Shown here piece after piece: positions 1-8,058 of a DNA stretch of 35,820 bases. The stretch is from a virus: positions 1 to 35,820 of the IMG/VR virus record IMGVR_UViG_3300045996_002402; one strand, written 5' to 3'. The stretch's first letter is position 1; each line of letters begins with the position of its first letter. The notes under the pieces were generated by a model. The model ran no database searches. It was not told the origin of the DNA and saw only the letters and a program-made list of their open reading frames with translations. The translations under genes and the position numbers were made by a program.

Positions 1-47
1 GGGGAGCCGGGAGTCCGCAGGGTCAAAGCTTCCAGGACGACTACGGA

Positions 48-66
48 CCGTCACGCGATGTGACGG
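48..66. other. short hairpin upstream of the terminase genes
   Basis: CCGTCAC (48-54) and GTGACGG (60-66) form a perfect 7-bp inverted repeat around a 5-base loop. It lies just before the small terminase gene. In cos-type phages the packaging recognition region is usually close to this gene, so it could be part of a terminase binding site, or the end of an upstream transcript. Positions 1-107 contain no gene I can support; frame 3 is open from the left edge to a TGA at 99-101, which could be the tail of an upstream gene. Confidence 0.3.
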
Positions 67-107
67 CCACCCGATGCCGCGCGATGCGGCTGAGGAGATG
101 ATCAGCA

Positions 108-647
108 ATGCCCAGTGGTGGACACGCCAACTCCGGCCCCCCGCCGGACCCGAACTCGCTGAAGTCGGCGAAGCGCGGGCTCACGTTCGTCACACTTCCG
201 GCTGCCGGCTACGACGGGGACGTCCCGGAGTACCCGCTGCCGAAGGTGCCGGTCTACGACATCTGGTTCGAGAACAAGGAACGGCACAAGGTCCTGGACC
301 TCGAGGCCACCGAAGCCCGATTCTCCCGTGAGCTGGAGCTGTGGGCCTGGGCGTGGCGCACCCCGCAGGCCGCGATGTGGGCTGCAGAGCCGTGGCGACA
401 GCACCCGGTCGCCCTGTGGGTGCGAACCGCCGCGATCTGCGAGTCCGGCGACGCGACCGCGGCTGACAAGAACTCGCTGCACCGGTTCGCCGACCAGATC
501 GGGCTGACTCCGGCCGGCCTGACATTCAACGGCTGGAAGATCGCCGCCGACCAGCTCGCCGAGAAGCGCGCGGAGAAGGCTCCGGCCTTGTCGGCGCCGT
601 CCGCGCGGGACCGGATGAAGGCGCTTCGTGGCGCCGCCGGCCAGTAG
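108..647 (+). CDS. terS: phage terminase small subunit (putative)
   Basis: 179 residues. The small terminase subunit recognises phage DNA and loads it onto the large subunit motor. The call rests on position immediately before an unmistakable large terminase, on size, and on a layout familiar from actinophage small subunits: a Pro-rich N-terminus, a hydrophobic strand region (VPVYDIWFENKERHK near 46-60), then a helical body with many Trp (LELWAWAWRTPQAAMW) and a basic, Ala-rich C-terminus. I chose the ATG at 108 because GAGGAG at 92-97 is well placed as a ribosome binding site. Its last 20 bases overlap the next gene, which suggests translational coupling. No catalytic motif is expected in this family, so recognition depends mainly on context. 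Confidence 0.8.
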   Translation: MPSGGHANSGPPPDPNSLKSAKRGLTFVTLPAAGYDGDVPEYPLPKVPVYDIWFENKERHKVLDLEATEARFSRELELWAWAWRTPQAAMWAAEPWRQHPVALWVRTAAICESGDATAADKNSLHRFADQIGLTPAGLTFNGWKIAADQLAEKRAEKAPALSAPSARDRMKALRGAAGQ

Positions 648-2268
648 GGCATCTCTCGGCCCGTTGAACGCCTGCTGGATCGAAGCGCACTGCGTCATCC
701 CTGACGGCTTCGACCGCGGGAAGCCGTTTCGGCTGTACGACGAGCAGCTGCGGTTCATCGACGCCCACTACGAGCTGAAGCCGACCGCCAAGCTGGGCCA
801 GCTGGCCACCGCGTTCCGGTACCGGCGTTCGCTGCTGGTCCGGCCGCAGAAGTGGGGCAAGGGGCCGCTCACGGCGGCGCAGATCTGTGCTGAGGGCGTC
901 GGGCCGGTGCTGTTTGCCGGCTGGGCGGCGGGCGGCGAGGCGTACGACTGCCGCGACTACGGCTGCGGGTGCGGGTTCTACTACGAGTACGAGCCGGGCG
1001 AGCCGATGGGCATGCCCTGGCCGACGCCGCTGATCCAGATCACGGCCCTGTCGGAGGAGCAGACCGACAACATCTTCGGTGCCCTTCGGCCGATGATCGA
1101 ATACGGGCCGCTGTCCGAGGTGATCCCGCGGACCGGCGAGGAGTTCATTCGGCTCCCGAACGGCGGCCGCGTCGACACGGTCACCAGCTCGGCACAGTCC
1201 CGGCTGGGCCAGCGTGTGACGTTCGTTCCACAGGACGAGGTCGGCCTGTGGACGGCCACCAACAAGATGACCCGGGTCGCCGACACCCAGTACCGCGGCC
1301 TAGCGGGCATGGGCGGCCGGGCGGTCCTGACGACGAACGGCTGGGATCCGTCGGAGCAGTCGGTAGCGCAGACCGTGTTCGAGTCGCCGGCGACCGACAT
1401 CCTGCGGGACTTCATGCAGGCCCCGGCGAACCTGTCGTACGCGAACAAGGCCGAACGCCGCAAGATCCACCGTGCGGTCTACGGCGACAGCCTGAAGACC
1501 CGCGGCGGGCACATCGACCTCGACAGCATCGAGGCCGAGGCCGCCGACCTCGCCGCACGGGACCTGGCGCAGGCCGAGCGGTTCTTCGGCAACCGGATCG
1601 TGTACGGCGCCGGTGCCTGGTGTGATGGCGATGCCTGGGACTCCCGCAAGGCTGTCCGCGAGGTGGCACCGAAGACCCGGATCGTGGCCGGCTTCGACGG
1701 CTCCGACGTCGACGACTGGACGGCGATCCGCTGCGAGACGGTGGACGGCTACCAGTTCACCCCGAGGTACGGCCCCGATCGGCGGCCGGCGATCTGGAAT
1801 CCGGCCGAGTTCGGCGGCCAGGTCCCCCGCCTCGAGGTTGACGCCGCCGTCGACGAGATCTTCTCGACGTTCGATGTGGTCCGCATGTATGCCGACCCGC
1901 CGTACTGGGAGTCGGAGCTCGACGCGTGGGCGGCACGGTACGGCGAGAAGCGGGTGATCCGGTTTGAGACGTACCGGCCGGTACAGATGCATGCCGCCGC
2001 TGAGCGGCTGCTGACGGACATCACCAAGACCGACAGCACGTGGACGCACGACGGCTGCCCGATCACGGCGACGCACGTCCGCAACACCCGCAAGAACGCC
2101 CGCACGAACGGCCGCTACGTCCTCGGCAAGGCCAGCCAGCAGCAGAAGATCGACGCCTGCGTGACCTCGGTGCTGTGCCACGAGGCCGCCGGCGACGTCA
2201 CGGCCGCAGACCTGTGGACGCCCGCCCGAAAGCTGACCCGAGTCACCGGAACGGTGCGCGGCTACTGA
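628..2268 (+). CDS. terL: phage terminase large subunit (packaging ATPase/nuclease)
   Basis: 546 residues, the usual size for a complete large terminase. It would power DNA translocation through the portal and cut the concatemer. The ATPase half has a Walker A-type motif RPQKWGKGP at 72-80 and a Walker B-type strand ending in acidic D203-E204 (TFVPQDEVGLW). The RNase H-like nuclease half shows the three expected acidic positions: D357 in GFDGSDVDDW, D423 in MYADPPYW, and D509 in QQKIDACV. The GTG at 628 lies inside the small subunit gene, giving a 20-base overlap. Portal follows 12 bases after the stop. Domains look intact, so the protein should be functional. Sequence type resembles terminases of actinobacterial siphoviruses. 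Confidence 0.96.
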   Translation: MAPPASRASLGPLNACWIEAHCVIPDGFDRGKPFRLYDEQLRFIDAHYELKPTAKLGQLATAFRYRRSLLVRPQKWGKGPLTAAQICAEGVGPVLFAGWAAGGEAYDCRDYGCGCGFYYEYEPGEPMGMPWPTPLIQITALSEEQTDNIFGALRPMIEYGPLSEVIPRTGEEFIRLPNGGRVDTVTSSAQSRLGQRVTFVPQDEVGLWTATNKMTRVADTQYRGLAGMGGRAVLTTNGWDPSEQSVAQTVFESPATDILRDFMQAPANLSYANKAERRKIHRAVYGDSLKTRGGHIDLDSIEAEAADLAARDLAQAERFFGNRIVYGAGAWCDGDAWDSRKAVREVAPKTRIVAGFDGSDVDDWTAIRCETVDGYQFTPRYGPDRRPAIWNPAEFGGQVPRLEVDAAVDEIFSTFDVVRMYADPPYWESELDAWAARYGEKRVIRFETYRPVQMHAAAERLLTDITKTDSTWTHDGCPITATHVRNTRKNARTNGRYVLGKASQQQKIDACVTSVLCHEAAGDVTAADLWTPARKLTRVTGTVRGY

Positions 2269-2280
2269 CGAGGGGGGCCC

Positions 2281-3672
2281 GTGACTCAGCCCAATCCCGT
2301 CGGCAGCCCGCTGTGGTGGGTGAAACGGCTTTACGCCCAGCTCCAGGAGCAGCAGGAGGCGTTCGACCTGTACGACGCCTACTACCGGGGTGAAGCGGCG
2401 GTCGTGTCGTGGCTGCCGGAGCAGGCCCGTGAGGAGTTCCGGCGGCTGCTGGCGCTGACGAAGTCCAACTACATGGGCCTGGTCGTCGACAGCATGGTCG
2501 AGCGGATGCAGGTCGAGGGTTTCCGGATCGGCGACACCCCGGCGGCGGACGCCAAGACGTGGGACATCTGGCAGGCGAACAACCTCGACTCAGGTTTCGA
2601 CCAGGTGCTGTTGGAGTCGGCGATCGGCGGCTGCGCGTTCATGCTGGTCGCACCGAACCCGGACCGGCCCGAGCTGCCGTTCGTCACACCGGAGCACCCG
2701 TCGCAGACGACGGTGGCCTACGAGCCGGGCACCGGCCGCCGGGTACGGGCTGCGGCGCTGAAGGTGTGGAAGGACGACTGGTCCGACCTGCTCATGGCGA
2801 CGCTGTACCTGCCGGACCGGATCTACAAGTTCCAGGCGCCGGGCAACAAGATGTCCGGCGAGCAGCTGCCGAAGCCCCGGTGGGAGCCCAGGCGCGTGCG
2901 GGGCGAGGACTGGCCGGCCCGCAACCCGCTCGGCGAGGTGCCGGTGATCGAAGTGGCGAACAACCCCCGAATGCTCGGCGGCGGCGTCAGCGAGATCGCC
3001 GACGTCATCGCGGTCCAGGACCGGATCGCCAAGACCCTCGCCGACCGGCTGATGACGCAGGACTTCGGGGCGTTCCCGCAGAAGTGGGCCATCGGCTTCC
3101 CCGACCAGGACTCCGAGGGCAACGCCAACCGGGTCGACGTCGGCCGCAACCGCATGGTCACCTCCGACATCGCCGAGACCAAGTTCGGGCAGTGGGATGC
3201 CGCTCCGCTGGACCCCTACTCGGCGGCGAAGCGGGAGGACGTGAAGGACATCGCGTCCCGGACTCGCACGCCAGCGCAGTACCTGCTCGGCGAGATGAGC
3301 AACGTCAACGGCGAGACCTTGAAGGCCAGCGAGAGCGGCCTGGTGTCGAAGGTGCGGCAGCGGTCGCGGACGACCGGGCAGGGCGCCGAGGATGCCGCCA
3401 GCCTGGCTCGTCGGGTTGCTGGCCTGGCGTCCGGGCCGGAGACGATCGAGACGATCTGGCGCAACCCGGAGTTCCGCACCGAGGGCGAAACCGTCGATGC
3501 GCTGGTCAAGATGCAGACCCTCGGCGTACCCCAGGAAGCCCTGTGGGAGCGCTGGGGCGCCTCGCAGGTGGAGATCGCCCGCTGGCGCACGATGGCCGAT
3601 GAGCAGGCCGCCCGTGACCCGCTCGGCCAGCTGACCCAGGCCGCCGGCCGGCAGCTCCCGATCGAGGAGTAG
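2281..3672 (+). CDS. phage portal protein
   Basis: 463 residues. Portal proteins form the dodecameric ring at one capsid vertex through which DNA enters and to which the tail is joined. The sequence fits the SPP1 gp6-like portal family: an N-terminal helical segment (LYAQLQEQQEAFDLYDAYYRGE), the characteristic NYMGLVVDSMVERMQVEGFR region near 60-85, a beta-rich wing with VTPEHPSQTTVAYEPG, and a long C-terminal part with TPAQYLLGEMSNVNGETLKASE followed by helices. GTG at 2281 follows GAGGGGGGCCC after the terminase stop. The MuF-like gene begins 3 bases after its stop codon, as is common for portal/MuF pairs. Confidence 0.95.
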   Translation: MTQPNPVGSPLWWVKRLYAQLQEQQEAFDLYDAYYRGEAAVVSWLPEQAREEFRRLLALTKSNYMGLVVDSMVERMQVEGFRIGDTPAADAKTWDIWQANNLDSGFDQVLLESAIGGCAFMLVAPNPDRPELPFVTPEHPSQTTVAYEPGTGRRVRAAALKVWKDDWSDLLMATLYLPDRIYKFQAPGNKMSGEQLPKPRWEPRRVRGEDWPARNPLGEVPVIEVANNPRMLGGGVSEIADVIAVQDRIAKTLADRLMTQDFGAFPQKWAIGFPDQDSEGNANRVDVGRNRMVTSDIAETKFGQWDAAPLDPYSAAKREDVKDIASRTRTPAQYLLGEMSNVNGETLKASESGLVSKVRQRSRTTGQGAEDAASLARRVAGLASGPETIETIWRNPEFRTEGETVDALVKMQTLGVPQEALWERWGASQVEIARWRTMADEQAARDPLGQLTQAAGRQLPIEE

Positions 3673-3675
3673 CAG

Positions 3676-4569
3676 GTGGCGGTCGAGCCGATCGCCGCGC
3701 AGCACGCCGAGCGTCAGGTGACCCTGGCCCGGCGGACGGCGACGGAGCTGGGCCGGCTGTGGCGGCTGATCGACCCGCGCCGGATCACCGAGTCGTGGGG
3801 CTCCCTGTTGCCGCAGGCCGTGGCGGTTCTCAGCACCTCGCAGGCGACCGCCGCGGCGGCGGCCGGAACGTACGTCGATGACGCCCTCGAGGCGCAAGGT
3901 GCGGCACCAGCCGTGGCGGGCCGGATTGCGGTGGACGCGTTCGCCGGGATCGCGTCGGATGGGCGCCCGCTGGCGTCGCTGCTGCTGCAGCCGTCGTTCA
4001 CCGCGCTGCGGGAGGTCGGGAAGGGTGCCACGCCGGCGCGGGCTCTGGCGATGGGCAGGTTCAGCCTCGACATGATCACGCGGACACAGGTGGCCGACGC
4101 CGGCCGGATCGCGGTAGGAACGGCGATCGCCGCCCGGCCCGAGGTTCGCCGCTACGTCCGCATGGTTGTCGGGAAGACGTGCGCACGCTGCCTGATCCTG
4201 GCTGGCAAGACGTATCAGTGGAACGCCGGCTTCCGGCGGCATCCCCGCTGCGACTGCAGGCACGTGCCCGTCATCGAAGACGTTCCCGACGACATCCGCA
4301 CGGACCCTGACGCCTACTTCGTGTCGCTGGACCGCGCCGAACAGGACGACCTGCTGGGCGTGGACGGCGCCGAAGCAGTCCGCAACGGCGCCGACCTGGC
4401 CGCGGTCGTCAACGCGAGACGCGGCATGTACACCGCCGATGGCCGCCAGTACACCCGCGAGTCCGCAGGCCGCAGTCGCCGGCGCCTCATGCCGGAGCAG
4501 ATCTTCCGCAGCGCCCGCGATCGCGACGACGCGATCCGGCTGCTGCGGCTGCACGGCTACATCCGCTGA
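3676..4569 (+). CDS. MuF-like minor head protein
   Basis: 297 residues, directly after portal. The C-terminal half contains the signature of this group: VGKTCARCLILAGKTY followed by GFRRHPRCDCRHVPV, near 167-197, in which the Cys and His residues probably bind metal or stabilise the fold. The N-terminal 150 residues are Ala-rich and helical. MuF-like (also VG15-like) proteins attach to the inside of the portal and are packaged in the head. GTG at 3676 follows AGCAGGT weakly; the very short spacing to portal suggests translational coupling. No C-terminal toxin domain is evident: the tail ends in a short basic helical segment (ARDRDDAIRLLRLHGYIR), so this is the plain structural form. Confidence 0.88.
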   Translation: MAVEPIAAQHAERQVTLARRTATELGRLWRLIDPRRITESWGSLLPQAVAVLSTSQATAAAAAGTYVDDALEAQGAAPAVAGRIAVDAFAGIASDGRPLASLLLQPSFTALREVGKGATPARALAMGRFSLDMITRTQVADAGRIAVGTAIAARPEVRRYVRMVVGKTCARCLILAGKTYQWNAGFRRHPRCDCRHVPVIEDVPDDIRTDPDAYFVSLDRAEQDDLLGVDGAEAVRNGADLAAVVNARRGMYTADGRQYTRESAGRSRRRLMPEQIFRSARDRDDAIRLLRLHGYIR

Positions 4570-4573
4570 CGTT

Positions 4574-4590
4574 CCCGCCGCGAGGGCGGG
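4574..4590 (+). terminator. intergenic hairpin between MuF-like and scaffold genes
   Basis: CCCGCC (4574-4579), loop GCGAG, GGCGGG (4585-4590). A 6-bp all-GC stem 5 bases after the MuF-like stop. There is no run of T after it, so it may only weaken transcription or stabilise the mRNA of the highly expressed scaffold and capsid genes downstream. Confidence 0.3.
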
Positions 4591-4614
4591 CGACATGCAA
4601 GGAGCACAGCCGCG

Positions 4615-5121
4615 ATGGCTGACGACACCAGCACCACCGACCTGGACGACGACACCGCGACGGGCGCCGGCCAGAACAGCAGCGACACCACCGACGACCT
4701 CGGCGACGCCGGCCGTCGGGCACTCAACGAAGAACGGCGAGCCCGCAAGGCGGCCGAACGGGAACTCGCCAACCTCCGCAAGGCGTCGATGAGCGACCAG
4801 GAGCGGGCCGCCGCCGAGGCGCGAGCCGCCGGTGCGGCCGAAGCCAGCCGGGCCGCAGCACCCCGCCTGGTTCGTTCCGAACTGCGGGCAGCCGCAGCCG
4901 AAGCCGGCCTCAGCCGCGACGCCCTCGCCGGGTTCCTGGAGTACGCGGACCTCGGCCGATTCGTCGGCGACGACGGCGAAGTCGACGACAAGGCCATCAC
5001 CGCCGCGATCAAGAAGCTCGGCGGTGGCAAACCTGCCGACTTCGACGGTGGTGCCCGCGCCTCCGCCCCGGCGCCGCAAAGCATGTCCGCGATCATCCGC
5101 CGCCAGGCCGGCATCGCCTGA
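4615..5121 (+). CDS. capsid scaffolding protein
   Basis: 168 residues, immediately before the major capsid gene, which is the expected position. Composition is typical of scaffolds: a very acidic Asp/Thr-rich start (first 30 residues), then a long charged Ala/Glu/Arg helix predicted to form a coiled coil (ALNEERRARKAAERELANLRK through ARAAGAAEASRAAA), then a helical C-terminus with IKKLGGGK and a short basic end (SAIIRRQAGIA). Scaffold guides assembly of the procapsid and is then lost. ATG at 4615 has AAGGAG at 4599-4604 upstream. There is no separate protease gene between portal and capsid, so prohead maturation must use another route, or none is needed. Confidence 0.88.
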   Translation: MADDTSTTDLDDDTATGAGQNSSDTTDDLGDAGRRALNEERRARKAAERELANLRKASMSDQERAAAEARAAGAAEASRAAAPRLVRSELRAAAAEAGLSRDALAGFLEYADLGRFVGDDGEVDDKAITAAIKKLGGGKPADFDGGARASAPAPQSMSAIIRRQAGIA

Positions 5122-5128
5122 ACTTCCA

Positions 5129-5157
5129 GCAGCACCCCGTAGGGCGGGGACCGCTGC
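5129..5157 (+). promoter_or_regulatory. stem-loop before the major capsid gene
   Basis: Two stacked stems, GCAGC (5129-5133) with GCTGC (5153-5157) and CCCCG (5135-5139) with CGGGG (5145-5149), lie in the 56-base gap between scaffold and capsid. Possible roles are an attenuator, an mRNA-processing site, or a 5' stabiliser that raises capsid expression over scaffold. Structure is seen; role is inferred. Confidence 0.35.
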
Positions 5158-5177
5158 CAACCATCGAGGAGTGATCC

Positions 5178-6128
5178 ATGCCCTACAACAACCTGGTCAG
5201 CCGTACCGACGCGGCCGCGCTCATCCCCGAGGAGGTCTCGCGGGACATGATCCGCCGGGCCACCGACGAGTCGGCCGCGCTGCGACTGTTCCGCCGGATC
5301 CCGGTCTCCCGGGCCCAGGTCCGCCTGCCCGTCCTGTCTGCACTGCCCGTCGCCTACTGGGTCAACGGCGACACCGGCGTCAAGCAGACGACCGAGGTCA
5401 ACTGGACCAACAAGTACCTGAACATCGAAGAGATCGCGACGATCATGCCGGTCCCGGATAACGTGCTCGCCGACGTCGAGCTCGACATCTGGGACGAAGC
5501 CATGCCGTACCTCGTCGAGGCGTTCTACCGGACGTTCGACTCCGCCGTCTTCTTCGGCACCAACGCGCCCGCCTCGTTCCCGACGAACATCTCCGCCGCC
5601 GCGGCCGCCGCCGGCAACACCTTCACCGAGGCGTCCACCGCCGCGCAGGGTGGCATGTTCGGCGACATCGACGCCGCCCTGGCGCTCCTCGAGGCCGACG
5701 GCTACGACATGGACGGCATCGTCGCCGCCCGCTCCCTCAAGGGCCGGCTCCGGTCTGCCCGCAACAGCCAGGGTGACCGCCTCGACGGCCAGCGGACCAA
5801 CGGTGCCCTCAACGAGGTCGACGGCGTGCCGGTCGTCTACCCGATGCGCGGCCTGTTCCCGTCCGGCGGTGGCGCGGGCACCAACGTGCGCGCGTTCCTC
5901 GGCCAGTGGGACCAGTTCGTCGTCGGTGTCCGCTCGGACATCAGCATGAAGGTGCTGGACCAGGCCGTCATCACCGACAACAGCAACACCATCATCTACA
6001 ACCTGCCGCAGCAGGACATGACCGCGATCCGGCTCACCTTCCGGGTCGGCTGGCAGGTCGCCAACCTGATCAACTACGACCAGTCGACCGAGGCGAACCG
6101 GTACCCGGTCGCTCGGATCATGTACTGA
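5178..6128 (+). CDS. major capsid protein (HK97-fold type)
   Basis: 316 residues. It would form the icosahedral shell. The sequence is typical of major capsid proteins of actinophages: N-terminal RTDAALIPEEVSRDMI-type segment, an extended-loop region (QVRLPVLSALPVAYWVNGDTG), the spine helix region containing DNVLADVELDIWDEAMPYLVEAF, an A-domain with a long central insert, and a C-terminal TAIRLTFRVGWQV followed by VARIMY. The short N-terminus and the separate scaffold gene suggest no large delta-domain is cleaved. ATG at 5178 has a strong GAGGAG site at 5166-5171. The following gene begins 2 bases after its stop. Confidence 0.95.
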   Translation: MPYNNLVSRTDAAALIPEEVSRDMIRRATDESAALRLFRRIPVSRAQVRLPVLSALPVAYWVNGDTGVKQTTEVNWTNKYLNIEEIATIMPVPDNVLADVELDIWDEAMPYLVEAFYRTFDSAVFFGTNAPASFPTNISAAAAAAGNTFTEASTAAQGGMFGDIDAALALLEADGYDMDGIVAARSLKGRLRSARNSQGDRLDGQRTNGALNEVDGVPVVYPMRGLFPSGGGAGTNVRAFLGQWDQFVVGVRSDISMKVLDQAVITDNSNTIIYNLPQQDMTAIRLTFRVGWQVANLINYDQSTEANRYPVARIMY

Positions 6129-6130
6129 TC

Positions 6131-6520
6131 ATGGTCGCGGGACGAAGCAACGAACCGCGCTCGTTCGCGGTCACCAAGACGTCCGGCGCCGCGACGGTCA
6201 CCGCGGCCGCGGGCAGCTTCACCGAAGAGGATGCCGGCCGCCCCATCTCGGGCACCGGCATCGCCGCCTCGACCACGATCCTGTCGGTGCAGTCCGACAC
6301 GGCCGCCACCCTGTCGGCGAACGCCACCGCGTCGAACTCGTCGACCGCCACGATCGGCGCCGCCGGCGAGTCCTCGGGCTCGTACGGCTTCCATGGCTGG
6401 TCGCCGGAGACAGACACGGAATCCGAGGCCTACACCCTCGCCGCGAACAACCTCGGCACGGTCCCCCCGGACCGGATCACCAACCCCTACACCGGCGTTT
6501 CCCAGCGATCGAGGGGATGA
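6131..6520 (+). CDS. head decoration-type structural protein (putative)
   Basis: 129 residues. I chose ATG 6131, two bases after the capsid stop, over farther in-frame starts that lie inside the capsid gene. The middle (about 10-75) is a small beta-rich domain with the wording 'GTGIAASTTILSVQSDTAAT' followed by LSANATASNSSTATIGAA, a pattern I have seen in many phage structural proteins with Ig-like or beta-sandwich folds. The tail contains WSPETDTESEAYTLAANNLGT. Position just after the capsid gene suggests a cement or decoration protein on the head surface. Exact role is inferred from context. Confidence 0.65.
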   Translation: MVAGRSNEPRSFAVTKTSGAATVTAAAGSFTEEDAGRPISGTGIAASTTILSVQSDTAATLSANATASNSSTATIGAAGESSGSYGFHGWSPETDTESEAYTLAANNLGTVPPDRITNPYTGVSQRSRG

Positions 6521-6524
6521 ACCC

Positions 6525-6809
6525 ATGGCAGAGAAGAACACCCGGCCCGGCGACCCGCAGCCGGACAGCCCGGCGAAGGCCGCCAAGGCAACCGACGCGG
6601 CCGCCGCACAGGTGCAGAAGGCCGTCGACGTCGAAACCGAGCAGGGTTTCCGCGGCATCGAGGTCGACCCGACCCCGAACGAGAACTACACCCTGGCCGG
6701 CCAGAACGCAGGCGCGCCGACCCCGGAAACCGACGAGGCGACCGCGAAGAAGGCCGCCGAAGCGCAGGGCGACGTCGCGGCCAAGGCCGCCGGCGTCGCC
6801 GAGCGCTGA
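6525..6809 (+). CDS. small Ala/Lys/Glu-rich structural protein, unknown function
   Basis: 94 residues, beginning at ATG 6525 after GAGGGG (6511-6516), which is part of the end of the previous gene. Composition is low in complexity: Ala, Lys, Asp, Pro and Thr dominate, with one ordered-looking core (EQGFRGIEVDPTPNENYTLAGQNAG). Small proteins of this type lie between capsid and connector genes in many actinophages, but I cannot assign a role. It may be a flexible head accessory protein. Confidence 0.7.
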   Translation: MAEKNTRPGDPQPDSPAKAAKATDAAAAQVQKAVDVETEQGFRGIEVDPTPNENYTLAGQNAGAPTPETDEATAKKAAEAQGDVAAKAAGVAER

Positions 6810-6836
6810 CCTGACAGCAGAAGGGAGGCGAGCACC

Positions 6837-7451
6837 GTGGCCGACATGCTCGTCACAGCCGAGGAGCTCGCCTCCCTCATGCAGCAGGACCTCGACACCG
6901 CGACAGCGACACTGGCCATCGAAATCGCTACCGGCGTCGTCCAGTCAGCGGCCGGGCAGCGCATCATCGAAGTCGTCGACGACGAGGCCGTCATCGAACT
7001 CGACGCGAACGACAACAGCCCCTACCTGCCGCTGCCCGAGAGGCCGGTCACCGCGGTCACCTCGGCGACCATCGGCGCAACCGCGGTCACCGACTTCCAG
7101 CCGCAGCTGTCACGCGGACGCCTGTGGCGGTCGATGGGCTGGCGATCAGCGACCCTGCCGTACAGCTACACCCCATCCACCGCCACTGTCGTCTACACCC
7201 ACGGCTACCCGGCCGGGCATCAGAAACTGCAGCTCGCCCGCAGCGTGGTGTTCGACCTGGCCAAGACCGGCTACAACACCGCGGCCGGTTCGGGCGCGAT
7301 CGTCAGCGAACAGATCGACGACTACGCCGTCCGGTACGCGGAGATGGCCGCCACCATCGAACGCGCCCTCGACCCCGACGGGCCGCTCGCCCGAGCCCTG
7401 CGACGGCAGTACGGCCGCCCGCCCGGGTCGGTCCGGCTCGTGAATCAGTAA
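6837..7451 (+). CDS. head-tail connector (gp6-like adaptor)
   Basis: 204 residues. The N-terminal half is the helical adaptor fold seen in gp6/gp15-type connectors: VTAEELASLMQQDLD, TATLAIEIATGVVQSAAGQRI, followed by beta-strand motif LPLPERPVTAVTSATI, which is the usual signature 'LP..PV..V..V'. The C-terminal part has WRSATLPYSYTPSTATVVYTHGY and the helix GHQKLQLARSVVFDLAKTGY. The protein would form the ring below the portal. GTG at 6837 has AGGGAGG at 6822-6828. Next gene begins 17 bases after the stop. Confidence 0.87.
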   Translation: MADMLVTAEELASLMQQDLDTATATLAIEIATGVVQSAAGQRIIEVVDDEAVIELDANDNSPYLPLPERPVTAVTSATIGATAVTDFQPQLSRGRLWRSMGWRSATLPYSYTPSTATVVYTHGYPAGHQKLQLARSVVFDLAKTGYNTAAGSGAIVSEQIDDYAVRYAEMAATIERALDPDGPLARALRRQYGRPPGSVRLVNQ

Positions 7452-7468
7452 CGAGAAGGAGGCCCGTC

Positions 7469-8041
7469 GTGGGCATCGACACCGCACGCGGCACCACCCT
7501 GTGGCGGGTGGACCGGTGGGACGCCGACCAGACCGCCTGGGTGAAGACCCGTACCGGCCTGGCTGCCCCGGAGGCCGCCGACTTCCACCGGCTCGGCGTC
7601 GCCTCGTACGAGACCACCGAGCTGCTCGGCAACCTGATCACCAACGCGGGCTGGACGCGGCTGATGAACCTGCTCACTGCCCAGGGCGGCACGCAGGCGC
7701 TGTCGGCGACCGCCACCCGCATCGGTGTCGGCAACAGCAGCACCGCCGAGGCCTACACCGACACCGACCTGCAGGCCGCCGCCGGTGCCGCGAACCGCTA
7801 CTTCCAGCCCGTCTCGGGTGCCGGGACGCTCGGTACCCGCACGCTGGCGTTCAGCGCAACGTTCGGCACCGGCGACGGCAACTTCGCGTGGAACGAGTTC
7901 GGCATCGACGTCGGCACCCCCACCGTCACGGCCGGTACCACCGTCAACGCGCTGCTGTTCAACCGCAAGGCCGGCATCGCGCAGGGCACGAAGGCATCCG
8001 GCCAGACGTGGACGGCAACGGCTACCGTTACCTTCTCATAG
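7469..8041 (+). CDS. virion structural protein, minor head/tail (unknown role)
   Basis: 190 residues from GTG 7469; GAAGGAGG at 7455-7462 is a strong ribosome binding site that decides this start. Notable parts: RLGVASYETTELLGNLITNAGW, then GTQALSATATRIGVGNSSTAEAYTDTDLQ, then beta-rich C-terminus (LAFSATFGTGDGNFAWNEFGI, ATATVTFS). The 'RIGVGNSST...TDTDL' phrase recurs in structural proteins of actinophages that I have met without a firm function. Beta-rich content and position suggest a surface or decoration protein. The HNH gene immediately follows (17 bases). Confidence 0.72.
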   Translation: MGIDTARGTTLWRVDRWDADQTAWVKTRTGLAAPEAADFHRLGVASYETTELLGNLITNAGWTRLMNLLTAQGGTQALSATATRIGVGNSSTAEAYTDTDLQAAAGAANRYFQPVSGAGTLGTRTLAFSATFGTGDGNFAWNEFGIDVGTPTVTAGTTVNALLFNRKAGIAQGTKASGQTWTATATVTFS

Positions 8042-8058
8042 TCGCCTAGAATGGGCAG

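Noticed and set aside
102-758. 218-codon minus-strand frame over the small terminase gene
   Set aside because: Shadow of the terminase genes; basic, Ser/Arg-rich and not protein-like.
4132-4569. Toxin domain fused to the MuF-like protein
   Set aside because: The protein ends soon after the Cys/His core with a short basic helix; there is no room for an extra domain.
2590-5160. 856-codon open frame on the minus strand
   Set aside because: Lies opposite portal, MuF-like and scaffold genes; Arg/Gly/Ala/His/Val-rich translation typical of a shadow frame in high-GC DNA.
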